From positions 16,259,254-16,323,253 of the forward strand of contig CM033723.1 in assembly GCA_019671005.1 (NCBI GenBank): a DNA stretch of 64,000 nt, read 5' to 3'. The DNA comes from Hibiscus mutabilis. Taxonomy: Eukaryota > Streptophyta > Magnoliopsida > Malvales > Malvaceae. Below the pieces are notes generated by a model. The model had not been told where the DNA came from. It worked only from the letters and a program-made list of their open reading frames with translations, and did no database searches. This document shows positions 24,348-35,619 of this stretch, in pieces. The position numbers were made by a program, and so were the translations under genes. Positions within the stretch are counted from its first letter, which is position 1; each line of letters opens with the position of its first letter.

Positions 24348-25870
24348 GAATTAAAACCATTGCCAGAGCAATTGAAATACATTTATTTGGGAAATGATAG
24401 CACCTTGCCCGTAATTATTTCTTCTGAGTTGCAGCCTGAACAGGAAAAGAGATTGATTGATATGTTGGCACAAAATAAAAAGGTAACAAGTTGGACAATT
24501 GCAGATTTGAAGGGAATCAGTCCGGCAGTGTACATGCATAAGATCCTACTAGAGGAAGGCCACAACAATTCCATTAAATCTCAAAGGTGGCTTAACCCTG
24601 CCATGAAACAAGTCGGGGTGAAGGAAATCATAAAGTGGCTTGACATCGGTATCATATATCCGATCTCTGACAGCTCATGGGTAAGTCTGGTACAATGTGT
24701 ACTGAAAAAGAGAGGTATGACTGTAGTAAGTAATGAAAACAATAAACTCATTCCAACTAGAGCTATCATCGATTAGAGAGTTTGAATGGATTATCGTAAA
24801 TTGAATAAAGTGACTAGGAACATTTTTATTTACCCTTTATTGACCAAATGCTTGACCGTCTTACAGGAAAATCCTTTTTTATTTTCTTGATAGATACTCA
24901 GGTTATAACCAAATTGCCATAGCACCAGAAGACTAGGAAAAGACTACATTCACGTGCCTATTTTGTACGTATACATTTTGGAGGATGCCGTTCGGATTGT
25001 GCAGTGCTCCGGCAACCTTCCAAAGGTGTATAATGGTGATTTTCTCCGATATGGTGGAAGATTTCCTCAAAATCTTCATGGATGACTTCTCAGCGTTTAG
25101 AGACAGTTTTGACAATTGCTCGGCAATTTGGAAAATGTGTTAGCACGTTGTGAAGAATTTGACCTAGTTTTAAATTGGGAGAAATGCCACTTTATGGTGG
25201 ATGAGGGTCTCATGCTCAGACACAAGATCTCATCTAAGGAAATAAAAGTATACAAGGACAAGGTGGACGTGATTGAGAAATTGGCGCCACCAAATTCAGT
25301 CAAAGGGATCCAAAGTTTCCTCAGACATGCAAGTTTTTACATAAGGTTTATTCATAATTTTTCTAAGATTTCTAAACCTTTGTGTAATTTGCTTGAACAA
25401 GACAAGGCCTTTAATTTTGATGATTCCTATGCCACGGTATTTGAAGCCCTAAAGAAGAAATTTGCCACAACACCTATTTTTGTTCCCCTGATTGGTCCCT
25501 ACCTTTCGAGCTCATGTGTGATGCGAGCAATTTTGCATTAGGACCTATCTTAGGCTAGCAAAATGATAAAATATTCTATATGATATATTACGCTAGCAAA
25601 ACCCTTTATGGTGCTCAATTGATTTAACCACAATTGAAAATGAATTGCTAGCAGTAGTATTCGCATTCGACAAGTTTCGTCCTTACTTGATTGGTACTAA
25701 GGTAATTGTTCATACTAACCATTCGGCAATTAAGTATCTAATTGCTAAGAAAGATGCCAAACCTCGTTTAATTCATTGGATATTACTTTTATAAGAGTTT
25801 GACATCAAAATTAAAGACAGAAAAAGGAGAACCAAGTTACCGATCATTGGTCGAGGCTAGAAGAGGCAGT
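24348..25870 (+). pseudogene. Athila reverse transcriptase and RNase H
   Basis: An open segment (24360-24776) holds the linker LPEQLKYIYLGND and the fingers start DLKGISPAVYMHKI. A TAG at 24774-24776 stands where Trp is expected before RVWMDYRKLN. The catalytic motif FMDDF is at 25075-25089 after RMPFGLCSAPATFQRC. A frame change near 25110 leads to LARCEEFDLVLNWEKCHFM and the thumb. The RNase H start (FELMCDASNFALGPIL, Asp codon at 25520) and AVVFAFDKFRPYLIG follow. Stops at 24934, 25555 and 25792 replace Gln. Both catalytic RT Asp residues are kept, but the frame is broken repeatedly. Confidence 0.85.
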
Positions 25871-26079
25871 AAAGATGATGATTACTTAGAGATCCATAGC
25901 GTATTCCCAGATGAGAAGTTGTTAGTTGCCTCAGCAACTCTATGGTATACATATTTAGTAAATTTTCTTGTGAGCGGTATTTCACCTTATGACCTTACTT
26001 ATCAGGGAAAGAAGTAGTTCCTCCATGATGCTAAGCATTATTATTGGGACGAGCCTCTTTTGTTTAAATAATGTGTAGA

Positions 26080-27225
26080 TCAGGTCATACGATAATGTGT
26101 TCCTGAGGAGGAATAACAAAATGTGCTTCTACAATGTCATTCATCACCCTATGGAGGCCATTTTGGAGGTACTCGCACAGCGGCCAAAGTCTTACAGTCA
26201 GGCTTTTACTGGGCAAATCTCTAGAAAGATACCCATGAATTCTACAAGAGGTGTGATCGATGCCAGTGAACGGGGAATATATCAAGGCGACATGAGATGC
26301 CATTATAGAACATCCTTGAGGTATAATTGTTCGACCTGTGGGGCATTAATTTTATGGGGCCCTTCCCATAATTATTTGGCAACTTGTACATCTTACTTAC
26401 CGTGGACCACGTGTCCAAATGGATTGAGACAACTGCAGTTCCCAGAATGATTACAAGACTATGTAGTGATTCTTGCAGAAAAACATATTCACACGGTTTA
26501 GAATGCTGAGGGCAATTATCAGTGATAAAGGCAAACATTTTGATAATAAGCTTATTGCCAAGATGTTACAGCGCTTTGGAGTTACTCACAAGGTTGCCAC
26601 GACATATCACCCGCAAACCAACGGGAAAAAGTAGATTTCTACTGTAAGATGAAAATAATCCTTGAGAAGGTTGTCAATCTTTTACGAAAAGATTGGTCTA
26701 TGAGAATTGATGATGCACTTTGGGCCTACTGAACAACATTTAAGACGCCTCTAGGCATGTCTCCTTACAGACTTGTATATGGCAAGACTTGCCACTTGCC
26801 GGTGGAGATCGAGCATAAGGCCTATTGGGCAATCAAGACCATGAACATGGACTGGGAGAAATCAGGAAAAAAACGCTTATTGGACTTGAACGAGATGAAA
26901 GAATTTCGTGCACTAGCTTATGGCAATGCCAAGCTCTATAAAGAGGATGAAACGATGGCATGAAAAGAAGCTATTGCTGCGGTAATTCTTGCCAGGGCAA
27001 CTGGTGCTTCTCTATAATTTTAGACTCAGTCTGTTTCTGGGCAAACTAAAGTCAAGGTGGTTCGGGCCATTCGAGGTAGTTAAACCCTATTCTCATAAGG
27101 CTGTTATGATCAAGTCAACTACGGATGGACGTGAGTTTAAGGTCAGTGGATAGAGATTGAAGCACTACGTTGGCACTCATGTTGAGCGTGATAAGAGAGC
27201 AATATCTTTAGAAGACGAATGAAAA
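26080..27225 (+). pseudogene. Athila integrase
   Basis: The catalytic core is recognisable from AIISDKGKHFDNKL (one of the metal-binding Asp codons at 26524-26526) through THKVATTYHPQTNG. The codon that should give the catalytic Glu right after that block is TAG (26632-26634). Then WAY, TGA at 26730-26732 in place of Arg, and an open C-terminal stretch MSPYRLVYGKTCHLPVEIEHK (26757-26963 frame; split here as two motifs MSPYRLVYGK and CHLPVEIEHK), which is diagnostic for Athila. TAG at 27151 replaces Gln before RLKHY. Would insert the cDNA; not functional. Confidence 0.85.
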
Positions 27226-28026
27226 TGCTCTTTCTAAGTGTTTTTAGTTTTCTCTTTTAGTATTTTTATTTTATTCTGTTGTTTTTGTTTTTTTTTTCTT
27301 TTATCCTTTTCTTTTTATTTTGTTTAGTTTGATTTAGTTTTTATCTTTATCTTTATCTTTATTTTTTATTAATATTTATCCTTTTATTTTTGTTTTCTTT
27401 TTGAATTTTAGGATAAGAGTTTCAAAAGGAGTGGAGATTGAGCTTAAGATAGAATTTCATTTGAATGAAATTTTATCCCAAGGAAGGTGAAGGGTTGGCG
27501 GTTTCAAGGGGATTTAAATACCCTTTGAAAAATTTCACCCAAAATTTTCTTTCCCTCCCTTTCTTTCTAACCCTAGCCGCACATCACTTCTACCTTCCAC
27601 CATCATTTTTTTCTTTTCACCCATTGGTGATACATCAAAACCACCATCTTTACCAGCCTTGCACTCAACCATTATATCCCTATTACTACCCATTCACTTC
27701 ATCTTCTTCATTTACTATTTTTTCTTCCTTTAAACTCTTAGAGCTTTTCTTTGTTTTCTTTTTCAATAAAGAACCAAACATCATGGCCAAGAATTTGGAA
27801 ACCATGCCTGATGCAAGTTTTTTTACGCGCAATCACTCCATCTTTCCATTGTTTTGCTTCACCAGTTATATAGAAACAATTTGAGAAGAAGTTTGCCACA
27901 CGAAAGGTTTGAGAAGAGCAAGGGTTCGCCTATGTTGGTGCCAAGCTAAATTACGGTCTTGAGGATTCTGTTTACACCATTGTTATGGGTCACAAATAGC
28001 CAATCCTTTGTGAACAGCTGGCCTCG
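27226..28026 (+). other. Athila inter-ORF region
   Basis: T-rich tract at 27236-27400 followed by a short-lived open frame (27465-27884) rich in Phe, Pro and His with no family resemblance. This probably corresponds to the untranslated space and leader of the third ORF in Athila-type elements. Confidence 0.5.
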
Positions 28027-29170
28027 GTGAACATCTTATGGGTAAGAGAATTTTATGTACATATTTCTAATCCAAATAATACGTATGTTTATGTGCGTGG
28101 TAGGGTTATTCTTCTTTATTCTAATGCCATCAATACACACTATGGGCTGTTCGTTACTCATGATGAGTACACTGAGTTTGTGGATAATATCACTCCAGAA
28201 GAGGTAGACCAGGTTCTCAAAGACCTTACTATCGAGGGAGCCGAGTGGAATGATGGAAATCTGAAGGGCACGGTGAATCGAGTCTTGCTAAAACTCGCGG
28301 CCAAGTTGTAGAATAATTTCCTAAAAACTTGTTTGATGCTCACAACTCATAACACTACTATTTTTTACTCTCGTTTTATTGTTGTTACACTCTATTTTGC
28401 ATAATCATTCTATTGATGTTGGCCAAATTATTATTGATGAGATTTATGCTTGTAGCAAAAAGGATACGGGCACACTTTATTTCCCCAATTTGATTTCAAT
28501 ATTATGCGTAAAGGAGAAAATGTTGTTTGAGGCTACCCAAGAAAACTGGGTAGACAAGGTTTCATTGCATGTGGATGATGCAAGACGGCCCACAAAAAGC
28601 ATCGGCAGTTGCAAAAAAATCCTCTGTTCTAGATTCTACTCTGGCACAGGAATATGCCCCGACAAGTGCACATGCCACGGCAAGTGCGCATGCTACATCA
28701 AATTCTCCATAGGTGACTGATATCCTTCGCCTCTTGATACAACATTTAGATCAGAAGGAGGCAAAAAAGTTACTTCTTAGGCGATATATGAAGGACCAAG
28801 AATCACCCTAACACGGGTTATCCTAGAGAACCACCCTAATAACAGTGTACCATTCTTGGTGTTCCCTGCCGAGTTACTTGCCCCAATAATCGATGCTGCA
28901 CCTGTTACAAGTGACATTGCTGCAATAACCATTATCCCGCATAAGGGTAAGGAACCTATTATTGAACCAAAACCTACTGAATCTTTACATGATTTTTCAA
29001 ATTCTGATGACACCATTTCTGCACCGTTGAATTCCCCACCTCCGGCTGCAACATCAAAGCTAATGTTGAAGCATAAAGCTTCTGCACATGAGGAGGTCGA
29101 GATGGAGGGTGAGCCGGTTGAAGAGGTAGTGGAAACTATGATTCATGACCTTGCACCCGTTTCACGATAG
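27783..29170 (+). pseudogene. Third ORF of the Athila-like element (putative plant transposon protein region)
   Basis: Begins MAKNLETMPDASFFTRN and is broken within about 35 codons. A segment at 28027-28311 (WVREFYVHISNP, VYVRGRVILLYSNAINTHYG) resembles the 'putative plant transposon protein' domain often found downstream of pol in Athila-type elements. Later frames (28379-28720 and 28856-29170) show DEIYACSKKDTGTLYFPN and a Pro/Ser/Glu-rich C-terminus. Position after pol is that of the Athila env-like ORF; no signal peptide or membrane segment is evident here, so I do not call it an envelope. Confidence 0.6.
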
Positions 29171-30097
29171 AAACCACCACGAGCTAAAAAACGGACCAAG
29201 TAGATAGCTTGAATGAAACTACAAATTTGATGTGACGACCTCTTCGATTAGTTCATTTACATTTTGTTTTTATTTTGTTTAGTTTTGCATGCATTGAGGA
29301 TAATGGTTCTCTCAAGTTTGGGGCGGTTTTGCTTTTGTTTGTCTCAGGGTCATTTGCATTCATTTTGTTTGTCTCATGTTAGTTTGTGTATGTTACTTGC
29401 CATGAAAATTGCTTGATAAAACTGCTGACACTTGCTGTGATATCCTATAATGAGTTTTGCCACTGCGCTTAAATGAGAAAACCTTAGATTATAGGATTGG
29501 CATGGAGTTTACTTAAAATTTTACTATGATGGTGCTTATTTTGACATTGTTGTGACTTGTTGATTAAGGGAGACCTAGTAAATTATAGGTTATTAAAATT
29601 GGAAAATGTGCTAGAGGTGCCTAACTGGCTCTAGAAAAAAATATGAATATAGATAATTTCTTACTAGAGGTGCCCATCTGGCTTTAGTTTTCACGTGTTG
29701 AAAATCGCTAGAGGTGCCCATCTGGCTCTAGCTGATTTAATTTAAAAGAAATCGCTGGAGGTGCCCATTTGGCTTTAGCTAATTTAATTGAAAATAAATT
29801 GCTAGAGGTTCCCATCTTGCTATAGAGGAATTAATTGCCTCATCAAGTTAATAATAGAACCTACAATTTGCCTAGAATCTTCTTGATTGACTTGTACACA
29901 ACACCGAACACACATTTTCACTAGCATTGTAGTTTAATTTTGAGTAATCTTCTGTGTTTTCCAACAATCGAAAGGTAATCAATTTCTTGGGCCACGGTCA
30001 TGAGGATTGAAGTCAAGTAAGAAGCATGTTTTTGGTGGTAAATGCCTTGGCAAGTAATTTTTAGTGTTTGCATTATTTGAGGACAAGCAATAGTTTG
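29171..30097 (+). other. 3' non-coding region of the Athila-like element
   Basis: No ORF. Holds five hairpin-forming repeats (listed separately) and leads to the polypurine tract. Confidence 0.6.
29611..29825 (+). repeat. Five spaced hairpin repeats, CTAGAGG...CTCTAG
   Basis: 24-base units at 29611, 29664, 29708, 29755 and 29802, each built as CTAGAG + GTGCCCATCTGG + CTCTAG with small changes. The ends are self-complementary (CTAGAG/CTCTAG). Spacers of 20-29 bases are AT-rich. Covariation between arms is only partial: in copies 2 and 4 the right arm is CTTTAG. Confidence 0.85.
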
Positions 30098-30108
30098 AGT
30101 TTGGGGTG
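30098..30108 (+). other. Polypurine tract of the Athila-like element
   Basis: AGTTTGGGGTG directly before the 3' LTR at 30109; position and wording are typical for this lineage. Confidence 0.8.
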
Positions 30109-31499
30109 TGTTAAGTGTGTAAAAGTACTATATTTTCTACCCTTTTTACTCATATTATTGTTAGACTTAGGCTCATTTTAGTTGTATTCTTAGTCATTCA
30201 TGCATAGTTTCATACTTTCTTCGTCTATTGAGCTTGGCTTTATGTTTTGATGGTTTTGTAGAGAAATCCCTATTGTTTTACTTTATTTTGTGTAGGACAA
30301 GTTGCTAAATCACTTGCCGAAGGATGCCCTAGCTAGTATGGATAAGGATGACGACTTGCTGAATGATGCCACAGCAAGTATGGATAAAAGCCATTATCTG
30401 CAAAATTATCTCAAACGCAAATGATAATTATCCCAAATTCAAAATTCAAATCTGAATCAGAAAGGGATCAAATCCCACGGATTCCACATGCATTTGGACT
30501 CATTCTCATCACCTATTTAAGGAGATCGTAACATAAACAAAGGGGGGAGTTGATTGTGTGTGAGAGATCAGATCTAAGAGGGGGATTTGCGCGTAGCATT
30601 TAATGTAGATTAGAGAAGTTAATCTTCTCCATTTCTTTTATCTTGTATCGTGTGATCGACCCATGTATGAGATTTATTTATTTTTGTTTTCTTTCAACCC
30701 AACCATGAATTAGATTAACTTGGCTTGGGTTTTTGGGTTTTATTGGTGTGTAGAGACTGATGTTTGGTTGTTGGTTTTTAATTCAATAAATTCACTGTTT
30801 ATCTATTCTTGGTTCTTTATTTTTGCTTCAAGAAAATTAGGAAAGGAACTTGAATTGCATCCATTTATCTAGGCTCGGGAGAGCTAGATTCACGAAATGA
30901 GTGGATACGATTTCCATTTAAACTGCCAATGGTGGAAACTAATTCGCCTTAGGAATAAGGATCGGATTTCAACAACACGGAAGAGTGCAAAGATCAATGT
31001 TTTTCACCCAAGGTTAATGCAGGGATGTATCACCAAGGCTTGCACACACATCAGTTCTTTGGTTAGGGATAACACGAAGGCATTGAAGAAAACTCCGTCG
31101 AACATTGAAGGAGGTAACCCAGTTGCCACAACAATCTACTTGCCACGGTAATTCACTTACTACAACAATTTACTTGCCAAAGCAGTTTACTTGCCACAAC
31201 AATTTACTTGCCTCAGCAATTACTATCTGCAATAATTCATTTGGTAATGGTACCAGTACTCACGATAACCTGACCTAATCTCTCATATTGATTATCTCTT
31301 TCTATTTACTCTATTTACTTAGTTTATTTTACTTGATATTTATCAGCATTTATCACCATCAATTTATTTTTTTTACAGTGCAATAACTTAAGCAAAATGG
31401 CCCAAACTAATCCCTGTGGAGATGGTAATTGATACCTATCACTTTATTACTAGCGACGTGTATACTTGGACCATTGTGTAGCACTTAAATCACGCAACA
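30109..31499 (+). repeat. 3' LTR of the Athila-like element
   Basis: 1391 bases, TGTTAAGTGTG...CACGCAACA. Collinear with the 5' copy with small indels; a TATA-like CTATTTAA lies near 30512. Followed by ATAAG. Confidence 0.9.
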
Positions 31500-33800
31500 A
31501 TAAGATATAGAGTTATCCTTTAATAGTTTATGTTATAACACAATTTCCTACCATAAGTTTCGTTGGTTTAAGATTTTGTGACATGGGGTAAGATTTTGTG
31601 TTATTACCTTTTTTCGTATCATTTTTATAATAATTTACGTAGGTTACGTAAAAATTTGTGTAGGTGCCTTATTTCTTATGAGTTTGGTAAGATATAGAAT
31701 TATCTTTTAAGATTTTATGTTATGACATAATTTTCTACCATAAGTTTGGATGGTTTTAGATTTGGTTATATGGGGTACGAATTTGTGTTATTACCTTTTT
31801 TATTACCATAATGTAATAATTTATGTAGGTTTCATAACAATTTGCTTAAGTATCCTATTTCTTATGAGTTTGGTAAGATATAAAGTTATCATTTAAGAGT
31901 TTATGTTATAACACAATTTCCTACTATAAATTTTGTTGGTTTTAGATTTGGTGATCTGAGGTAAGAATTTGTGTTATCACCTTTTTTTCTTACCGATTCT
32001 ATAAAAATATATAGGTTTCGTAAAAAATTGTGTAGGTACCCTATTTCTTATGAGTTTGGTAAGATATAAAGTTATCCTTTAAGATTTTATGTAATAACAC
32101 AATTTCTCACCATAAGTTTGGCTGGTTTTAGTTTTGGTGATATGGGTAATAATGTGTTATTACATTTTTTCTTTCAGTTTCTCTAATAGTTTATGTATGT
32201 TTGGTAACAATTTGTGTACGTACCCTATTTCTTATGAGTTTGGTAAAATATATAGGTATCCTTCAAGAGTTTATGTTATAACATAATTTCTTACCATAAG
32301 TTTGACTGGTTTTAGATTTGGTTATATAGTGTAAGAAGTTGTGTTATAACCTTTTTTCTACCGGTACTATAATAATTTGTGTAGGTTTCGTAACAATTTT
32401 TGTAGGTACCCTATTTCTTATGATTTTGGTAAAATATAAAGTTATCCTTTAAGATTTTATGTTATAATATAATTTCTCCCCATAAGTTTCACTAGTTTTA
32501 GTTTTGGTTATATGGGGTAAGAATTTGTGTTATTACCGTTTTTCTTACTATTTTATAAAAAAATATATGTAGGTTTCGTAAAAAAATTGTGTAGGTACCC
32601 TATTTATTATGAGTATAGTAACAAATAAAGTTATCCTTTAAGAGTTTATGTTATAACACAATTTTCTACCATAACTTGGGTTGGTTTTAGATTTGGTGAA
32701 AGGAGATAAGAATTTATGTTATTACCTTTTTTCTTACTGGTTATATAAAAATTTATGTAGGCTTCGTAACAATTTTTATAGGCACCCCATCTCTTATGAG
32801 TTTGGTAAGATATAAAGTTATCTTTTAAGAGTTTATTTTATAACACAATTTCCTACCATACATTTTTTTGGTTTTAGATTTGGTGATATAAGGTAAGAAT
32901 ATGTGTTATTACTTTTTTTCTTACCGTTTCTATAAAAAAATATGTAGGTTTCATAAAAAAATTGTGTAGCTACCCTATTTCTTATGATTTTGGTAACAAA
33001 TAGAGTTATCCTTTAAGATTTTATGTTATAACACAATTTCCTACTATAAGTAGGGCTGGTTTTAGATTTGGTGATATGGGGTAAGAATTTGTTTTATTAC
33101 CTTTTTTCTTACTAGTTCTATAAAAATTTATGTATGTTTCGTAACAATTTCTGTAGGTTCCCTATATCTTATGAGTTTGGTAAGATATACAGTTATCCTT
33201 TAAGAGTTTATGTTATAACACAATTTCCTACCATAAGTTTCGCTGGTTTTACATTTGGTGATATGGGGTAAGATTTTATGTTATTACCATTTTCTTATCG
33301 GTTCTGTAATAATTGATGTAGGTGTTGTAACAATTTGTGTAGCTACCCTACTTCATATGACTTTAGTAACAAATAATGTTATCTTCTACGATTTTATGTC
33401 ATAACACAATTTCTTACTGGTAAGAATTTATGTTGGTTACTGAAGAATTTATGTACTTACCCAAAATCTAACGAGTTCAATAAGAAATAATGGTATCCTC
33501 TAAGAGCTTAGGTTATAACACAATTTCTTACCATAAGTTGAAAGGGTTTTGGATTTGGTGATCTTCAGTAAGAATTTGTGTTATAACATTTTTCTAACAA
33601 TTTCTATAAGAGTTTAAGTAGGTTCCGTAAGAACCTATGTAGCAACTCAAATTCTTATGTGTTTTGTAAGAAATAATGTTATCGGGTAACTGTCTAAGTT
33701 ATCACACAATTTCTTATCATGATAAGCATTTGTGTAACTACCATTTTTCTTGCAGTTACTGTAAGCATTTATGTTACCGCATCGTAAGAATTTATGTTGA
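31500..33800 (+). repeat. ~187-bp satellite, right arm of array
   Basis: About twelve copies. The same phrase recurs near 31572, 31759, 31945, 32130, 32314, 32499, 32689, 32876, 33066 and 33252, with steps of 184 to 190 bases. The last copies (33380-33800) are more divergent and contain shorter sub-repeats of GTAAGAATTTATG. No reading frame is conserved across units. Confidence 0.85.
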
Positions 33801-34001
33801 AACCAACTACTAGTATAACCGGTCTACTTTTTTAGCCTTTTTTAGTTAGCCTCACATCAGAATTACCCGTGAGCTTACATGCTTTCCTTTTCTTCAAATA
33901 TATCAAATATTTCCACCAATTAAAAATTCGTCCTTGTTGAGTAGGTATGCTACGCAGGGCAAAGACATGTTGTGTAAATCGCTTTAAAAGCGTATTTGAC
34001 G

Positions 34002-34212
34002 GGAAATTATTAGATGGATTCAACTCACCACGTCATCCATGATTCATTCAATAATATTCACTCATTTTAGTATAATTTTTATGTAACCACCCACTCTTTA
34101 GTTACATGTAGGAAAGAGGTGAAGATTCACCTTGGAGAACAAATGACATGGAAAAATGTTATTGGATGAGACCATGGATGATGTGGTGTGTCAGACCATC
34201 TAATAATTTTTC
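34002..34212. mobile_element. MITE with ~50-bp terminal inverted repeats
   Basis: The left end GGAAATTATTAGATGG, followed by a CACGTCATCCATGATT block, is matched in reverse at the right end (ATGGATGATGTGGTG, then CCATCTAATAATTTTTC). Total about 211 bases with no ORF. I cannot assign a superfamily; the flanks show no convincing target-site duplication. Confidence 0.75.
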
Positions 34213-34230
34213 ATATACGACAAGATACAT

Positions 34231-34691
34231 TTAAGGATGGTCATAGGACGAGTTTTTGGTAGACCCACATCTGACTCGAAAATTTAACATCTTCACCTGA
34301 ACCCGATCCGACATTTTATGATGTTCTATCCAATTCAAATTCGGTCCGATCCGACACAACATAAATAAAAAATTATTATTTTTTATTTTTATTTGATAAT
34401 ATAGTGAGCTGATTAAAAAAATACAAATAGAGATGACAATTATAATAATTATTCTATTTTTATTAGATAAAATATAGAGATAATTGAAAATATATATAAA
34501 GAGAGGTTCATTATAGCAAGTATACCTAAATATTTAGAATAAAATTAAAATATTATTTTGAATCGGGTTGAGTTGGATATTTTTTATCCTAAACTCAAAC
34601 CCAACCTAAACCTGGAATTTTCTTTAAAAATGACCCTATAAGGTCTTGTTAGGTCGGAGCCCATCGAGTCAGAGTCAAATCGCCATTCTTA
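34231..34691. mobile_element. Possible hAT-type MITE
   Basis: The left end ACATTTAAGGATGGTCAT is mirrored by the right end (reverse complement ACATCTAAGAATGGCGAT). Between them are TCGGGT/ACCCGA-rich and AT-rich blocks. The GGATGG..CAT end and ACCCGA content resemble common plant hAT-derived elements. Boundaries approximate. Confidence 0.5.
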
Positions 34692-34793
34692 GATGTACTT
34701 ATAAATAATTTCTGGAAAGAGTTATTGGGGTAAAGACCCTATTTAGGACTTTGTTTGACGTACCATTGTCCTAGATATGTTTTTAGGTAAACA

Positions 34794-34981
34794 ACAATAT
34801 TAGTCACTAAATTATTCTTGTTTTGGTATCCAAACAATTTTTTGGGCAAAATTGACACTAACATTACGTTTTTTTTATTTTAGTTACTGCCGTTAAAAAA
34901 TTAATGGAAAAAAATAGATGGGTGAAAAAATAGTAACATGAAAGTAAAAATAGTTTGGTGACCAATGGTGTTGTTTACCCT
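34794..34981. mobile_element. Small MITE with inverted repeats
   Basis: The left end AGGTAAACAACA, then TTAGTCACTAAATTATT, is matched inversely at the right (AATAGTTTGGTGACCAAT, then TGTTGTTTACCCT). About 188 bases, no ORF. Superfamily not assigned. Confidence 0.6.
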
Positions 34982-35384
34982 ATATTTTTTTCATGATAAA
35001 TGTATTTTTTCTTTCCCCTTTTTCCATTATCTATACCAACACAATAGATTTCAGTGTATTACTATATTTTTAATAGTATGTACTGTGTTGAATGAATAGA
35101 AATCATCTATTCTTTTTGTTGCCCTTATTTATGTCTTAACATGAAAAAAATTAAGTTTAAAATTTAAGGATTAAAATGTATTATATATTTTTAAGGTTTA
35201 GAATGCAGTTATAATTTAGGGTTATGACCTAAAGTTTAATTTAAAAAAAGGCCATGAAAAAAGTAGAGGATTCTTGTTTGTTTTGAATAATATCTTTCTA
35301 GTATTATTTGCTAAAATGTTCTTACACATCAATGTATTTTTTTTCAATTTTTCTACTTGGTATCAATATATTTTACTGTATAAT
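34982..35384. other. AT-rich spacer
   Basis: No gene and no clear repeat apart from T-rich tracts. The last 14 bases are the left flank duplication of the SINE that follows. Confidence 0.4.
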
Positions 35385-35533
35385 TTTTTTTGACAAATCC
35401 TAAATATATTCCTAATCCTACCTAGAGGGGAGGGGAAGGGGAGTGTTCCTAGTGGGTCTAGAACCCATGACCTAAGGGAATATAAGGAAACAAAGATAAG
35501 CAGCTTGACCAACCAGCCAAAAGTACTTGCTCC
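35385..35533 (-). mobile_element. tRNA-derived SINE, copy 2, with target-site duplication
   Basis: On the minus strand: A-box-like TTGGCTGGTTGGTCAAGC, B-box-like TGGGTTCTAGACCC, a CCCCTTCCCCTCCCC pyrimidine stretch, and a poly(A)-like end (AAAAAAAA next to 35385). Flanks at 35371-35384 and 35534-35547 match at about 12 of 14 bases (TTTTACTGTATAAT and TTTTATTGTACAAT), as expected for L1-type target-primed insertion. Same family as 15009-15123. Confidence 0.75.
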
Positions 35534-35619
35534 TTTTATTGTACAATCTTGAATTCATCAATCTGTATATATTTCTACTAGTTACTATATTTATTACACT
35601 GTATATCTTGAATGTTGTT

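Larger units (their letters stand above)
20205..31499 (+). mobile_element. Athila-like Gypsy retrotransposon, complete but decayed
   Basis: 11.3 kb with two LTRs, a primer site of the Athila type, gag, protease, reverse transcriptase/RNase H, integrase, an additional 3' ORF region and a polypurine tract, in the usual order. Flanked by exact ATAAG on both sides (20200-20204 and 31500-31504), so the insertion is intact end to end. Many in-frame stops and several frameshifts make it inactive. Several in-frame stops fit C-to-T or G-to-A change at expected Gln, Arg or Trp codons. Confidence 0.9.

Noticed and set aside
27783..29170. Envelope glycoprotein in the Athila-like element
   Set aside because: The position fits an env-like ORF, but no signal peptide, furin-type site or membrane segment can be read from the broken frames.
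29611..29825. Five spaced repeats as a CRISPR-like array
   Set aside because: Plant DNA, self-complementary repeats inside a retrotransposon, and AT-rich spacers that resemble each other. Not CRISPR.
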